Below, one piece after another: positions 22,904 through 31,429 of a stretch of 64,000 bases of DNA. The notes beneath the pieces were generated by a model. The model did no database searches and had not been told where the DNA came from. It worked only from the letters and a program-made list of their open reading frames with translations. The position numbers were made by a program, and so were the translations under genes. The stretch is from Leptolyngbya sp. SIOISBB (GTDB lineage Bacteria > Cyanobacteriota > Cyanobacteriia > Phormidesmidales > Phormidesmidaceae). The stretch is taken from positions 7,464,026-7,528,025 of the forward strand of contig JAAHII010000001.1 in the NCBI GenBank assembly GCA_010671905.1, in the 5' to 3' direction. Positions within the stretch are counted from its first letter, which is position 1. Each line of letters starts with the position of its first letter.

Positions 22904-24137
22904 GTAAGTTCTGTAGCCTAGTATCCACCTGAGTGCCTAATTCACGACGATGGGTTAATGACTCTATCTGCTGCTTTAAGGACTCTCTAGCATTAACAAT
23001 TGCTGGATTACTGCCCATTGCTTCAAGTACTGCTAACTGGCTACGTAGCTCTGCTAACTCTGCAGATTCTTTCTGAGGAGTTTTTGTACTGGCTAAGTCT
23101 GCAATTTCTTGAGACCGTTTCACTAATGCTTCAATAACAGCTTTCTCTAAAACCTCCATCCGCACCCCTTTAAAGCATTCGCAAGCCTTAGTACGACTGC
23201 GAGCGCATAAAAAGTACTTGTATTTGCCCCCAGCGCCATTGGCAACTATGCAGCCCTTACCACAACAGTCGCACTTGACCAATCCTGTAAGTGCGTAACG
23301 ACCACGAGAATAGCCAAAACCACCAACTTTGGAATTAAATTCCATAATTTGCTTGATGTCTTGGTGCTCCGATTCCGTCATGATTGGTTCATGCTCGTTA
23401 TGGTGAATCTCTGGATTGGTTGATTTTGGATGGTAGACCAAATGTCCACGTAGGATGGGGCTCATTATCCAACGTCTAAAAGCGCTGGATGAATAGAATA
23501 CAGGAAACCCATAAACTTCATTGAACTTACGAACTGTACCCCCAAGGCTCTGGACACTAATGTAAGTATCAATTAGCCAGCGCGATAAATCAGCTTTGGA
23601 GAATTCTGCTTGTGTTTCAATCAAGCAAATAAATTTGGTGCGATCAATCAACAACTTGAAGCCCTTTACTAAGTACCCAAAGGGAGCATGGCAAGCCTTT
23701 TTTTGCTTTCTGAAATGGGCATGCCCATGCCTTATACGCTCGGATAGGTGATCGCTCTCCATTTCGGCCAAAGCGCCCAACATATTGAGGTGAAATTTTC
23801 CCGCAGCAGTGGACATATCTACCGCATTGTCCAATGCGATCAACACCACCTCAGATTCTTGAAAGGTATCTACGATCCTTCTGAGTGTGGGCAGAGAGCG
23901 ACTTAACCGATCTAAGCGAGTGACTATAACCTTTTCTAGCCGCTGCTGTTCTACCAGCTTCATGAGCTTTTGGAATTCAGTTCTGTCATCCTCTCGACTA
24001 GAACGACCAGACTCTACATCAATCAGGACATCCTCTGCACCGGCTTCCCTGACACGGGCTATTTGTTGCTCCAGAGCAGAGCTATTGTCACTTTGTTCTC
24101 GACTGCTGACGCGACAATAACCGACTATCGACGACAC
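22770..24137 (-). CDS. Large serine recombinase (XisF-like integrase)
   Basis: 455 residues, GTG start. N-terminal resolvase domain: SSIVGYCRVSSREQSDNSS (nucleophile Ser in the RVSSREQ segment), VIVTRLDRLSRSLPTL, AEMESDHLSERIRHG. A recombinase domain follows, then a zinc ribbon (CDCCGKGC...CARSRTKACECF) and a C-terminal coiled coil (SAELAELRSQLAVLEAMGS). Length and layout match large serine integrases and the XisF protein that excises the fdxN element in heterocystous cyanobacteria. It begins 2 nt after the moaE stop codon and points into the element, the usual site for an integrase next to its attachment site. All motifs intact. Confidence 0.9.
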   Translation of the reverse strand: MSSIVGYCRVSSREQSDNSSALEQQIARVREAGAEDVLIDVESGRSSREDDRTEFQKLMKLVEQQRLEKVIVTRLDRLSRSLPTLRRIVDTFQESEVVLIALDNAVDMSTAAGKFHLNMLGALAEMESDHLSERIRHGHAHFRKQKKACHAPFGYLVKGFKLLIDRTKFICLIETQAEFSKADLSRWLIDTYISVQSLGGTVRKFNEVYGFPVFYSSSAFRRWIMSPILRGHLVYHPKSTNPEIHHNEHEPIMTESEHQDIKQIMEFNSKVGGFGYSRGRYALTGLVKCDCCGKGCIVANGAGGKYKYFLCARSRTKACECFKGVRMEVLEKAVIEALVKRSQEIADLASTKTPQKESAELAELRSQLAVLEAMGSNPAIVNARESLKQQIESLTHRRELGTQVDTRLQNLLMAVAGQADFWEGLPIDQKRRFLRALVEAVVIRNGVLVGVDLLV

Positions 24138-24150
24138 TGCTATTCCTCTT
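24135..24150. other. Candidate attachment site at moaE 3' end
   Basis: TATTC at 24141-24145 spans the last moaE codon and part of its stop codon, between moaE and the serine recombinase start at 24137. TATTC is also the recombination core of the Anabaena fdxN element, excised by the XisF recombinase that this one resembles. The partner site at the left end of the element was not identified. Confidence 0.4.
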
Positions 24151-24646
24151 CACAAGCACCGATGCTGACCCAGCTACTGCTGAGGGTACCATCTTGCTCG
24201 CAATACCACTCCTTTTTCCAGATGGGGGCGTTGTGCTTGAGGGTGTCGATCGCATACCGACACGCTTCAAACGCTTCCCCGCGATGGGGACAACCGATCG
24301 CAACTAATACGCTGATCTCACCCACGAGCAGCTTCCCCGTGCGGTGGTGAATCACGACCCGTGTCACATCGATCCACTGCTGGCGAATTTGGGTGGCAAT
24401 GGTCTTGAAGACTTCCAGGGCCATCGGCTCGTAAGCCTGATATTCCAGATAAGAGACAGCGCGGCCCTCGGTGTTGTCGCGCACCATGCCGCTCATCACC
24501 ACGATCGCCCCATTCCGCGAATCGTCGGCTAACTGATACACCTCGTCGAGAGAGAGGGGCGCAAAGGTCATGGCAAAATGATCGCCCTCGGCCATTTCAG
24601 GATTGGGAACAAATGGAAGGGTTGAATTCAAAACCACAAGACTCAC
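24140..24646 (-). CDS. moaE: Molybdopterin synthase catalytic subunit
   Basis: A 168-residue frame (GTG 24646) with MoaE features: GAIVVMSGMVRDNTEGRAVS, YLEYQAYEPMALEVF, VVIHHRTGKLLVGEISVLVA, CPHRGEAFEACRYAIDTLKH and PIWKKEWY with the conserved lysine pair. It transfers sulfur from MoaD to precursor Z in molybdenum cofactor synthesis. The first ~17 residues may not be translated; ATG 24595 also starts a good domain. The stop codon is 2 nt from the element's integrase start, so the annotated 3' end could have been altered by integration. Coupled to pyrB upstream with a one-base overlap. Confidence 0.93.
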   Translation of the reverse strand: MSLVVLNSTLPFVPNPEMAEGDHFAMTFAPLSLDEVYQLADDSRNGAIVVMSGMVRDNTEGRAVSYLEYQAYEPMALEVFKTIATQIRQQWIDVTRVVIHHRTGKLLVGEISVLVAIGCPHRGEAFEACRYAIDTLKHNAPIWKKEWYCEQDGTLSSSWVSIGACEEE

Positions 24647-25677
24647 TACCTTTCGAGATCGGCAGTATCGCGACCACCGGTACCTATCAAATAGAGTAGC
24701 GCCATCCGCGTGGCAACGCCGCTGGTCACTTGTTGACCAATCAGGCTGCGCTCCGGGTCATCCATCAGTTCGGAGGTGATTTCAACCCCGCGATTAACAG
24801 GAGCCGGATGCAGAATTTTTACCTCAGGGGCGCAGATTTTAAGGCGCGAATGGCTGAGGCCAAACTGGCGATGATACTCCCGCAGGCTGGGTAGCAGATG
24901 TTGAGTCATGCGCTCTCGCTGCAGGCGCAAGGTCATCACAAAATCAGCCCCGTCTAAAGCCGCATCTATGTCAGTGTGCTGTGCCAGTCGACGAGTTAAC
25001 TCAGGAGAGTCTACGGGCGATCGCTGAAATCCGTCAATGAATCCTGGGGGCAATAACGTGGGTGGTCCGGCCAAATGTACCTCGGCCCCGCAAGCAGCCA
25101 GGCTCCATAGGTTAGAGCGCACCACGCGGGAATGAATGATGTCGCCGACGATCGCAATCTTTTTGCCCTGGAGTAAATCAATGCTAGGTTTTTCCGGATT
25201 CAGGACGGTACACAGGGTCAAAAGATCTAGAAGTGCTTGCGACGGATGTTCATGCTGCCCATCCCCCGCGTTCAAAACGCCGACCCCGGTCTTCAACCGA
25301 TCCAATTCGGCGGCGATCGCGTGGGGTACGCCCGTAGCAGCGTGGCGAATGATCATGATGTCGGCCCCCATCGCCAGATAGGTTTTGGCCGTGTCGAGAA
25401 TGGTCTCTCCCTTGGTCAGCGAAGAACTGCCGGGGGCAAAGTTAAGCACATCTGCTGACAACCGTTTTGCCGCCAATTCAAAACTGCTGCGGGTGCGGGT
25501 CGACGGTTCAAAAAACAGATTGGTCACCACTTTGCCCTGCAGGGTTGGCACCTTTTTGTTACGGCGCGACAGCACCTCGCGAAAGCTGACGGCAGTATTG
25601 ATGACGGTTGCGTAGTCGGTCGGGATAAACCGCGACAAAGACAGGATATGTCGGTGGTTCCAACGGGTTTCAGCCAC
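24646..25677 (-). CDS. pyrB: Aspartate carbamoyltransferase catalytic subunit
   Basis: 343 residues, GTG start. Carbamoyl-phosphate site [20 protein letters not shown], then [18 protein letters not shown] and [21 protein letters not shown]-terminal [12 protein letters not shown]. Full-length ATCase, which catalyses the committed step of pyrimidine synthesis. Cyanobacterial pyrB next to moaE is a chromosomal arrangement and marks the edge of the mobile element. No abnormality seen. Confidence 0.96.
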   Translation of the reverse strand: MAETRWNHRHILSLSRFIPTDYATVINTAVSFREVLSRRNKKVPTLQGKVVTNLFFEPSTRTRSSFELAAKRLSADVLNFAPGSSSLTKGETILDTAKTYLAMGADIMIIRHAATGVPHAIAAELDRLKTGVGVLNAGDGQHEHPSQALLDLLTLCTVLNPEKPSIDLLQGKKIAIVGDIIHSRVVRSNLWSLAACGAEVHLAGPPTLLPPGFIDGFQRSPVDSPELTRRLAQHTDIDAALDGADFVMTLRLQRERMTQHLLPSLREYHRQFGLSHSRLKICAPEVKILHPAPVNRGVEITSELMDDPERSLIGQQVTSGVATRMALLYLIGTGGRDTADLER

Positions 25678-25720
25678 AGCAGTAGCCCATTTAGGGTGTC
25701 AATCAGGAGCGCATAGAATC

Positions 25721-26359
25721 ATGACCAAAGTAAGCTTACACCGCTTTGCTAAGCTGCCTCAGCGATTTTTACTCGCGTTGGGATTAGGCATGGGGATTTT
25801 GACAGTGGGGGCGATCGCCCCGCCGCCTTCCTTGACCGAAGAGGCGCCAACATCCCCAACAACGACTGTTGATCATGCTTTTGCCCAGCTCCCAAATACC
25901 CTGGTTTCGACTGAATCCCTGTGGCGAGAAGCGGACCGCTACGGTAGCGAAGTCGCCAAGGTCGGTTCACCGCAGCCATCAGCTCCGGCGACTCAGTCTG
26001 ATTTCCTCACGATCACCCTTTACACTCCAACAGCCTCCTGTGAGACCTATGCCGGAGAAGCGAAAGCGATCGCCACAGACAAGGCGATTCCGCAAATTGT
26101 CCACTTCTTGCTGACGGATCAAACACCGAACCTATTAGATTTTGAACTGTCTGGCTACCGCATTTTGCCGGGTGATAAAGGCAACACCGTTACTGTTGAC
26201 TTTCGCCGGAAACCAGATGCCACCCGGCACTTTATTTCGCTCTCGATCTGTGAGCAGCGCGTGCTGTTTGGCAGCCTGCGAGAAACGCTCTTGCAAAACC
26301 CTGAACTGGGAATTGATGACGTGAAGTTTACTGAACAGGGAAAACCCATTCTGCTCTAG
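25721..26359 (+). CDS. Exported GerMN-like protein
   Basis: 212 residues. An N-terminal membrane/signal segment (FLLALGLGMGILTVGAIAPP), then a Pro/Thr/Ser-rich linker of ~60 residues and a C-terminal domain with the GerMN pattern: FLTITLYTPTASCETYAGEA, VTVDFRRKPDATRHFISLSI, LGIDDVKFTEQGKPIL. GerMN domains are found in envelope lipoproteins and germination proteins; substrates unknown. Divergent from pyrB with 43 nt between starts. Confidence 0.65.
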   Translation: MTKVSLHRFAKLPQRFLLALGLGMGILTVGAIAPPPSLTEEAPTSPTTTVDHAFAQLPNTLVSTESLWREADRYGSEVAKVGSPQPSAPATQSDFLTITLYTPTASCETYAGEAKAIATDKAIPQIVHFLLTDQTPNLLDFELSGYRILPGDKGNTVTVDFRRKPDATRHFISLSICEQRVLFGSLRETLLQNPELGIDDVKFTEQGKPILL

Positions 26360-26484
26360 CGGGAGTTATTGCACTTGAAGGCTGGGTGATGACAAAGGGG
26401 ATAGATGCTGCTCCCTTTCTCCCCTTTCCCCTGAATGATGGGCATGGGAGCGAGGGGGTGCCATCATCTGTTATCTGAACATGA

Positions 26485-27474
26485 TTAATCACCTTGAATG
26501 TCAGCGGCGGTGACGCCTTCGGTCTGAGTGCCGAATCGCCACAAGACGGCAGCCGCTTCGGCTCGTGTCACCGCTTTATCAGGGCGAAACAAAGTGGTAT
26601 AGCCAAAGGCGCGGCGAAAGTTCGCAAAGTCTCCTAGTTGAAAATCCGCTGCGATCGCCCTCAGTACCAGAGCCTCAATGCTGTCAGCATCTTGGAATCC
26701 CCAAGCGGTCGTCACAGCCGCCGGAGTGGTGGTAGGCAGAGCCGTTCGAGTATCCAGTGGCACCTTCCACAAAATCAGGTCAGCACGGGTAAGGGGCGCA
26801 TCGGGGCGAAAGTTGACATCGGTACTGTTGCCGGTGAAGGCACTGGGAATGATGCCCGCCTCGGCCAGTCCCTGAATTGCCGCAAAATCTGGGTCTTCGG
26901 GCGAGACGTCTTGAAAAGCGGGTGCGTCACTGGCGTTGCCAGCCCGCAAGCGATCGCCCGGTTCGTCGGCATAAATGGCGTTATAGCTTTCAAACAACCA
27001 GCGCGCATATTCGCGGCGAGTGATGGGTTGCACAAAGGGTGACGTCTCTGCCAAACTGCTCTGGTCATTTCCCTCAGTCGCGGCGAGTAAGGTGACCCCG
27101 TTTAAGGTTTGAAGATCACGAATATAAGACTGGAGATCGGCCGGTACTCCGGTTAGATTATCGGTGGGGATTATCGGCGTCGATTCATTAGAACTGGCAG
27201 AAGATCCCACGAACTGTGAGTTCCCCGCTTCTGACTGATTAGCACTCGCCGAGCTGTTGGCACCCGTTCCAGCTACCGCTGGTTCATTGGCTGTATCCGC
27301 GTTATCGGCGGCGGGGGCGGCGTCACTAGGCTCAAAGGGGGGCGACTCTTCCAATTGCGGATCAGCTTCTAGTGATTGCTGCACGTTGTCCCCAATAGAA
27401 CTGCCCGCACAACCTGCCAGCAGTCCTAGGGCCAAGAGACTCGCGATCGCCTGGATTGCTTTGCCGTTCTTCAT
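26485..27474 (-). CDS. Lipoprotein with SLH-like domains
   Basis: About 329 residues from ATG 27474 (GAGGAGC upstream). Lipobox LLALGLLAGC near residue 20 means lipidation. A low-complexity Ser/Ala/Asn/Pro linker to residue ~110 follows, then S-layer-homology-type repeats: PITRREYARWLFESYNA, FQDVSPEDPDFAAIQGLAEA, FRPDAPLTRADLILWK, FRPDKAVTRAEAAAVLWRFG. It resembles cyanobacterial envelope proteins that anchor to cell-wall polysaccharide. Role inferred from domains. Confidence 0.8.
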   Translation of the reverse strand: MKNGKAIQAIASLLALGLLAGCAGSSIGDNVQQSLEADPQLEESPPFEPSDAAPAADNADTANEPAVAGTGANSSASANQSEAGNSQFVGSSASSNESTPIIPTDNLTGVPADLQSYIRDLQTLNGVTLLAATEGNDQSSLAETSPFVQPITRREYARWLFESYNAIYADEPGDRLRAGNASDAPAFQDVSPEDPDFAAIQGLAEAGIIPSAFTGNSTDVNFRPDAPLTRADLILWKVPLDTRTALPTTTPAAVTTAWGFQDADSIEALVLRAIAADFQLGDFANFRRAFGYTTLFRPDKAVTRAEAAAVLWRFGTQTEGVTAADIQGD

Positions 27475-27562
27475 GCTCCTCATCCCCCATCAAAAGCCGC
27501 TATGCTGACCCTAGCTTTGTTATCACGCTAGCGCAGGATGGTCCTCCTTTGAGGTGAGGCTT

Positions 27563-28489
27563 ATGGCGGTAAAACCCATCATCATCGATTGTGATCCTGG
27601 GGTGGACGATGCCATTGCCCTGATGCTAGCGCTGCGATCGCCGGAACTGGCCGTTCAGGCCATTACGGTCGTCGCGGGCAATGTTCCGTTGGCGCTGACC
27701 CAACGCAATGCCCGACAGCTTTGTGAACTGCTAGGTCGCGTTGACGTGCCCATTTATGCGGGCTGTCCCCGTCCTCTGGTGCGATCGCTGATCACCGCCG
27801 AAGACATCCATGGCAAAACCGGCTTAGAGGGAGTCACCTTACCAACACCCCAGTTGCCCCTGCAGCAACCTCACGCTGTCAGCTTCTTGATTGAGACCTG
27901 TCGCACCACGCAAGAACCGCTGACCTTGGCTACGCTGGCTCCCCTGACCAACATTGCGGTGGCGCTGATTCAAGCGCCCGATATTGTCCAAGGTATTGAT
28001 CGCATTGTCATGATGGGCGGTGGCATCACCCAGGGCAATATCACCCCCTTTGCCGAATTCAATATCTATGTCGATCCGCACGCGGCTCATGTCGTGTTTA
28101 CCTCGGGGATTCCCATTACGTTTCTAAGTTTGGATATCACCCATCAGGTGCTGACCACGCCCGCCCGACTGGAGGCGATTCGCCAGATTGGCAATCCGGT
28201 AAGCGATGTCGCGGCAGCGGTACTTAGCCATTACGGCAAAACCGATGAGCAAAAACTCGGCACCGCCGGTGCCCCCCTGCATGACCCCTGTGTAATCGCG
28301 TATTTACTGCGTCCAGAATTGTTTACCACCTATCACGGTCAGGTGAAAGTAGAATTCAACAGTCCTCTCACTTTGGGGCAGACGGTGGTGAGTCAGGGCG
28401 TTTCTGACGAACCCCAAGTGACGATTGTGGACACGGTGGATGCGGCAGGCATTTATGAATTGCTGACAAAGCGGTTAGAGAATGTCTAA
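27563..28489 (+). CDS. Nucleoside hydrolase (inosine/uridine-preferring)
   Basis: 308 residues from ATG 27563 (AGGTGAGGCTT upstream). IIIDCDPGVDDAIALMLALR carries the D-x-D-x-x-x-D-D calcium/catalytic motif. VMMGGGITQGNITPFAEFN and the late LHDPCVIAYLLRPELF complete the family signature. It hydrolyses the N-glycosidic bond of purine or pyrimidine nucleosides in salvage. Substrate preference cannot be told. Single gene, divergent from the SLH lipoprotein. Confidence 0.93.
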   Translation: MAVKPIIIDCDPGVDDAIALMLALRSPELAVQAITVVAGNVPLALTQRNARQLCELLGRVDVPIYAGCPRPLVRSLITAEDIHGKTGLEGVTLPTPQLPLQQPHAVSFLIETCRTTQEPLTLATLAPLTNIAVALIQAPDIVQGIDRIVMMGGGITQGNITPFAEFNIYVDPHAAHVVFTSGIPITFLSLDITHQVLTTPARLEAIRQIGNPVSDVAAAVLSHYGKTDEQKLGTAGAPLHDPCVIAYLLRPELFTTYHGQVKVEFNSPLTLGQTVVSQGVSDEPQVTIVDTVDAAGIYELLTKRLENV

Positions 28490-28549
28490 TCTGGTCTACC
28501 TGATCAAAACAGGGTTGATAAGATTGAGAAAACTTGAGTCTCAGTGCCC

Positions 28550-29134
28550 ATGGTTTACACCACTGCAGAACTTCTAAACTTTCTCGATCAAGAATTACGA
28601 GCAGCTTGGCGCGGCGAACGCGTGGTTTTGTCCTCCGAAGAGCGGCTGAATCCAGTGGTGGCCAAGGCGATCGGCACCGAGAAACTCAGTAAAGTCTTTG
28701 CCGTTCAAGACTTTCGCGACCAGATTCATCACTATCAGCGAGAACACAATGTGTCGGGGCTGGTCTGGCATACCTGTCGATTTCAGGGGCGATCACACCC
28801 ATTTCCTGAATTGCATCCGCAACTCATCGCCACCGAGGCCGACAAAGCGACCCTACAAGCCGCTAAACAAGGCGTGATCGAATTTTGGCGCTCCTCGATT
28901 GCCAACTTGCGGCTGTGGCGATCGGGCGCGCCGCCATTGCCTTTAGAGCTATCGACGATTGAACGGTGGATTGCTGAGGCCGAGTGGGCGGAAATTGATG
29001 CCACTCGCTCGGAACTTTATCTACGACTGTGCTGGGGTGATCCCAAAGTTTGTCATTACGATTGGGCGCGCCCTGACTCTGGCTGTGAACGAATCATTGC
29101 AGCGATCGCTGAGCCTAGCTCAATCAAGGTATGA
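28550..29134 (+). CDS. Cyanobacterial hypothetical protein
   Basis: 194 residues from ATG 28550. No domain recognised. Features: VYTTAELLNFLDQELRAAWR at the start, SGLVWHTCRFQGRSHPFPEL with one Cys in the centre, and several Trp (LRLWRSG, AEWAEIDATR, HYDWARPDSGCER). Soluble, no signal. Follows the nucleoside hydrolase and precedes MITE copy 1. Confidence 0.6.
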   Translation: MVYTTAELLNFLDQELRAAWRGERVVLSSEERLNPVVAKAIGTEKLSKVFAVQDFRDQIHHYQREHNVSGLVWHTCRFQGRSHPFPELHPQLIATEADKATLQAAKQGVIEFWRSSIANLRLWRSGAPPLPLELSTIERWIAEAEWAEIDATRSELYLRLCWGDPKVCHYDWARPDSGCERIIAAIAEPSSIKV

Positions 29135-29163
29135 TCCGAAAGCTGAAAGGCTCCAGTCCTTTA

Positions 29164-29295
29164 CTAGGGGCTGTCATCATTTAGCTGCTAGGTTCTCTCT
29201 GTAAAGGAGTTCCAGCCTCTGGCTAGGGCAGTTGATGCGGGCGCAGTAATGTGAATGCCTCAAAGCTTCTGAAATTAGTTGATGACGCGTCCTAA
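29164..29295 (+). mobile_element. MITE-like element, copy 1
   Basis: 132 bp. Left end CTAGGGGCTGTCATCATTTA, right end TTGATGACGCGTCCTAA, forming imperfect terminal inverted repeats. The central GATGCGGGCGCAGTAATG aligns with the GCGGGCGCGGTAATG core of the other copies. Same orientation as copy 3 (34966) and opposite to copies 2 (30187) and 4 (57031). No coding capacity. It ends 43 bp before the ccmK3 start, so it may supply its promoter region. Confidence 0.8.
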
Positions 29296-29338
29296 GGGCG
29301 ATTTGCTTGATTACCGTTTTTGGTGGACAGATAGGTCT

Positions 29339-29683
29339 ATGCCGTTTGCTGTTGGTGTGATTGAAACTTACGGATTTCCAGCCATGTTGGCAGTGGCCGA
29401 TGCCATGGTTAAGGCAGGCCGAGTCACAATTGTGAAATATGAACAAGCCGATAGTGGCCGCCAGTTTGTCTGCATCCGAGGCCCCGTGTCTGAAGTTAAT
29501 CGCGCCGTCGAAGCGGGACTGATCGTCGGTAGCGATTTACCCAATGAGGGGTGCGTTACGACACACTACATTGTGCCTAACCCTCCCGAAAATCTGGAGG
29601 TCGTATTGCCAATTGACTTTACTGAAGCGTCTGAAGAGTTTTGGATTGAAGAAATCCGGGGAAATCGTTTGCCAGGGTTTTAA
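29339..29683 (+). CDS. ccmK3: Carboxysome shell protein CcmK3-type (BMC domain)
   Basis: 114 residues from ATG 29339 (GATAGG upstream). BMC fold: FAVGVIETYGFPAMLAVADA, MVKAGRVTIVKYEQ, VCIRGPVSEVNRAVEAGL. The edge Lys of MVKAGR and the basic pattern are typical of CcmK hexamer subunits. CcmK3 and CcmK4 are minor hexamer components encoded as a satellite pair away from the main ccm operon in beta-cyanobacteria, which fits here (no ccmL/M/N or rbc genes nearby). The C-terminal tail after VLPIDF is slightly longer than in major CcmKs. The K3 versus K4 assignment rests on order. Gene pair lies between two MITE copies. Confidence 0.8.
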   Translation: MPFAVGVIETYGFPAMLAVADAMVKAGRVTIVKYEQADSGRQFVCIRGPVSEVNRAVEAGLIVGSDLPNEGCVTTHYIVPNPPENLEVVLPIDFTEASEEFWIEEIRGNRLPGF

Positions 29684-29815
29684 TTCTGTAACCGACCCTT
29701 GACAAAGGTAAAGAATTTATCAGTGCGAGAAAAAGCCTCCCTCGCGATCGCGCTAGAGTTCACGAGCCTCGTACAATGTTTTTTAAGTACAGGCTTAATT
29801 TTTAGGAGAAAGGCA

Positions 29816-30175
29816 ATGCCTCAGGCAGTTGGCTCCCTTGAGACAAAAGGCTTTCCGCCTGTTTTGGCGGCAGCAGATGCAATGGTCAAAGCAGGGCGAG
29901 TAACCTTGGTTAACTACATTCGAGCCGGTAGCGCTCGGTTTTGCATCAACATTCGTGGTGATATTTCTGAGGTGAAAGCCGCGATGGAAGCAGGCGTTGC
30001 TGCAGCTGAAAACTCACCGGGCGGCGTGCTCGAAACATGGGTAATCATCCCTCGCCCCCATGAAAACGTGGTTGCGGTATTGCCCATCGAATTTACTGAC
30101 GATGTTCAAGGCTTCCGCCAAGCCGTTGAACAGCCAATTCTGCCCGGTTCGAATGGTGCACCAGGACAGCGATAA
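29816..30175 (+). CDS. ccmK4: Carboxysome shell protein CcmK4-type (BMC domain)
   Basis: 119 residues from ATG 29816 (AGGAGAAAGGC upstream). AVGSLETKGFPPVLAAADAM, VKAGRVTLVNYIRAG, CINIRGDISEVKAAMEAGVA, ending VVAVLPIEF plus a ~20-residue tail (PILPGSNGAPGQR). Clear BMC protein; closely related to the upstream protein and to CcmK2/4. 133 nt downstream of ccmK3. Likely to form mixed hexamers with it in the shell facets. Confidence 0.85.
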   Translation: MPQAVGSLETKGFPPVLAAADAMVKAGRVTLVNYIRAGSARFCINIRGDISEVKAAMEAGVAAAENSPGGVLETWVIIPRPHENVVAVLPIEFTDDVQGFRQAVEQPILPGSNGAPGQR

Positions 30176-30186
30176 TTCCTCGCATT

Positions 30187-30316
30187 CTAGGGCGCGTCAT
30201 CAATTAAACTCGAAAACCTTGCGTTATAAGCATTACCGCGCCCGCTCTGTAAATCTAGCTAGGGGCTGAACCGCTTTCTGCATCAGGATTCAGGTTCTAA
30301 ATGATGACAGCCCCAG
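30187..30316 (-). mobile_element. MITE-like element, copy 2 (inverted)
   Basis: 130 bp. Left end CTAGGGCGCGTCATCAATTA, right end TAAATGATGACAGCCCC. It is inverted relative to copy 1, so the two elements face each other around the ccmK3-ccmK4 pair. Starts 12 nt after the ccmK4 stop. Confidence 0.8.
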
Positions 30317-30337
30317 TGGCAGCATTGATATCCAAAC

Positions 30338-30382
30338 ATTAAAACGACCGCTTCAAAGTAATTTCGAAGCGGTCGTTTTAAT
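30338..30382 (+). terminator. Strong 17-bp hairpin downstream of ccmK4
   Basis: ATTAAAACGACCGCTTC (30338-30354) and GAAGCGGTCGTTTTAAT (30366-30382) are exact complements with an 11-nt loop and a T-rich end, giving a rho-independent terminator. The A-rich left arm makes it able to act in both directions, so it can serve ccmK4 and the opposing gene ending at 30524. Confidence 0.85.
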
Positions 30383-30523
30383 AATGATCAAACCGGGTGA
30401 TTGTACTAATCCCTCTCGACCTGCCAAACAATTGGCCCTCAGACAACCAGATTCTGCCCAACGATGTCTTTGCTTAGTATCAGCAACTCAGCTCACTGAA
30501 CCGGTTAAGACATTAGCCATGGC

Positions 30524-31147
30524 TTAGGCAGCGATAGTAGCTCCGGGTTCATAAATACAAATCGCGTAGGCATCTTCAGAAACAAGAATCACCGTTTCAT
30601 CGCCCCGTTGCGAAAGGCGTGATCCCAGTTTCAAGGCCATGTCAGCATCTGACTCGCGCCGAAACAAGCTAAACAGTTTTTGGCCGTTGGCCAGACCTTG
30701 AACAGTATCGGGCAGATCGGGGACATCTAAGGTACATGGACGATAGTTGGGTTGGCGATCGCCAATCAACCAACAATTTGCTGGGCCAAATGAAGGGGGC
30801 AACGTCCGAGATTGTTTTCCCTTCCGGGTTGCTAACTCAGCTTCTGGTTCATGCACCCAGATAGCGTAGCCGTGACTCGTAGGCGTCGTCACGGTGAGTT
30901 CTCCCTTCGCAGACAGCTTCTGTAGCAGACGGAGAATTTTGACAGGTTTGACTGATGAGTGAAAAAAACTGTAGAAAAGGCCGTCAAGCGCGATCGCGGG
31001 AGAGCGGTGCCCACCGTCTGGTGCCCCAACTTCTGGAACGAAGATATGACAGGTGGTGTAGTCATCACGCTGAGACAGCAATTTAACGGGCTGCAGAGAC
31101 GGCTCCATTTGAGTGGGTTGTGGATTTAAGACAGTTGGAGATAGCAC
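30524..31147 (-). CDS. Cyanobacterial hypothetical protein
   Basis: 207 residues from GTG 31147; ATG 31108 is an alternative start. No signal or membrane segment. The body has two similar parts: LTVTTPTSHGYAIWVHEPEA and ETVILVSEDAYAICIYEPGA, both of the form (T/I)xVxxxxYAIxxxEPxA, preceded by LxKLSxxGE-like or LGSRLSQRGDE segments. This suggests two copies of a small fold. Function unknown; possibly a cyanobacteria-specific protein. Confidence 0.6.
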   Translation of the reverse strand: MLSPTVLNPQPTQMEPSLQPVKLLSQRDDYTTCHIFVPEVGAPDGGHRSPAIALDGLFYSFFHSSVKPVKILRLLQKLSAKGELTVTTPTSHGYAIWVHEPEAELATRKGKQSRTLPPSFGPANCWLIGDRQPNYRPCTLDVPDLPDTVQGLANGQKLFSLFRRESDADMALKLGSRLSQRGDETVILVSEDAYAICIYEPGATIAA

Positions 31148-31429
31148 GGCTTATTGACAGCAGTAGTGGAATAATTGAAACCAGAAGCAATTAGCCAGAC
31201 AGGACTGCTAATACTTGGCTATGTGTTACTAACTTGCCCTAGGCGTCCCTTCACCTAACGGCGGTATTTACCGAATTCCCCACTAGTGCAGCGTCAAGGC
31301 TAAAGATTCGAGTACGCAACATTGTTGCGAAAAGTGGAGCCGATTGCAAGAAAGCCCTAACTCCGTGCCGAAAATCAGTTTTCCACAGTGCACCCATTGT
31401 CGTAAATCTGAAAGCCTTTTTGCCGCCGA
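31148..31429. other. Intergenic region, nothing assigned
   Basis: No gene-like frame, RNA or repeat is evident. It precedes a pseudogene fragment of the cysteine desulfurase-like gene. Confidence 0.4.
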
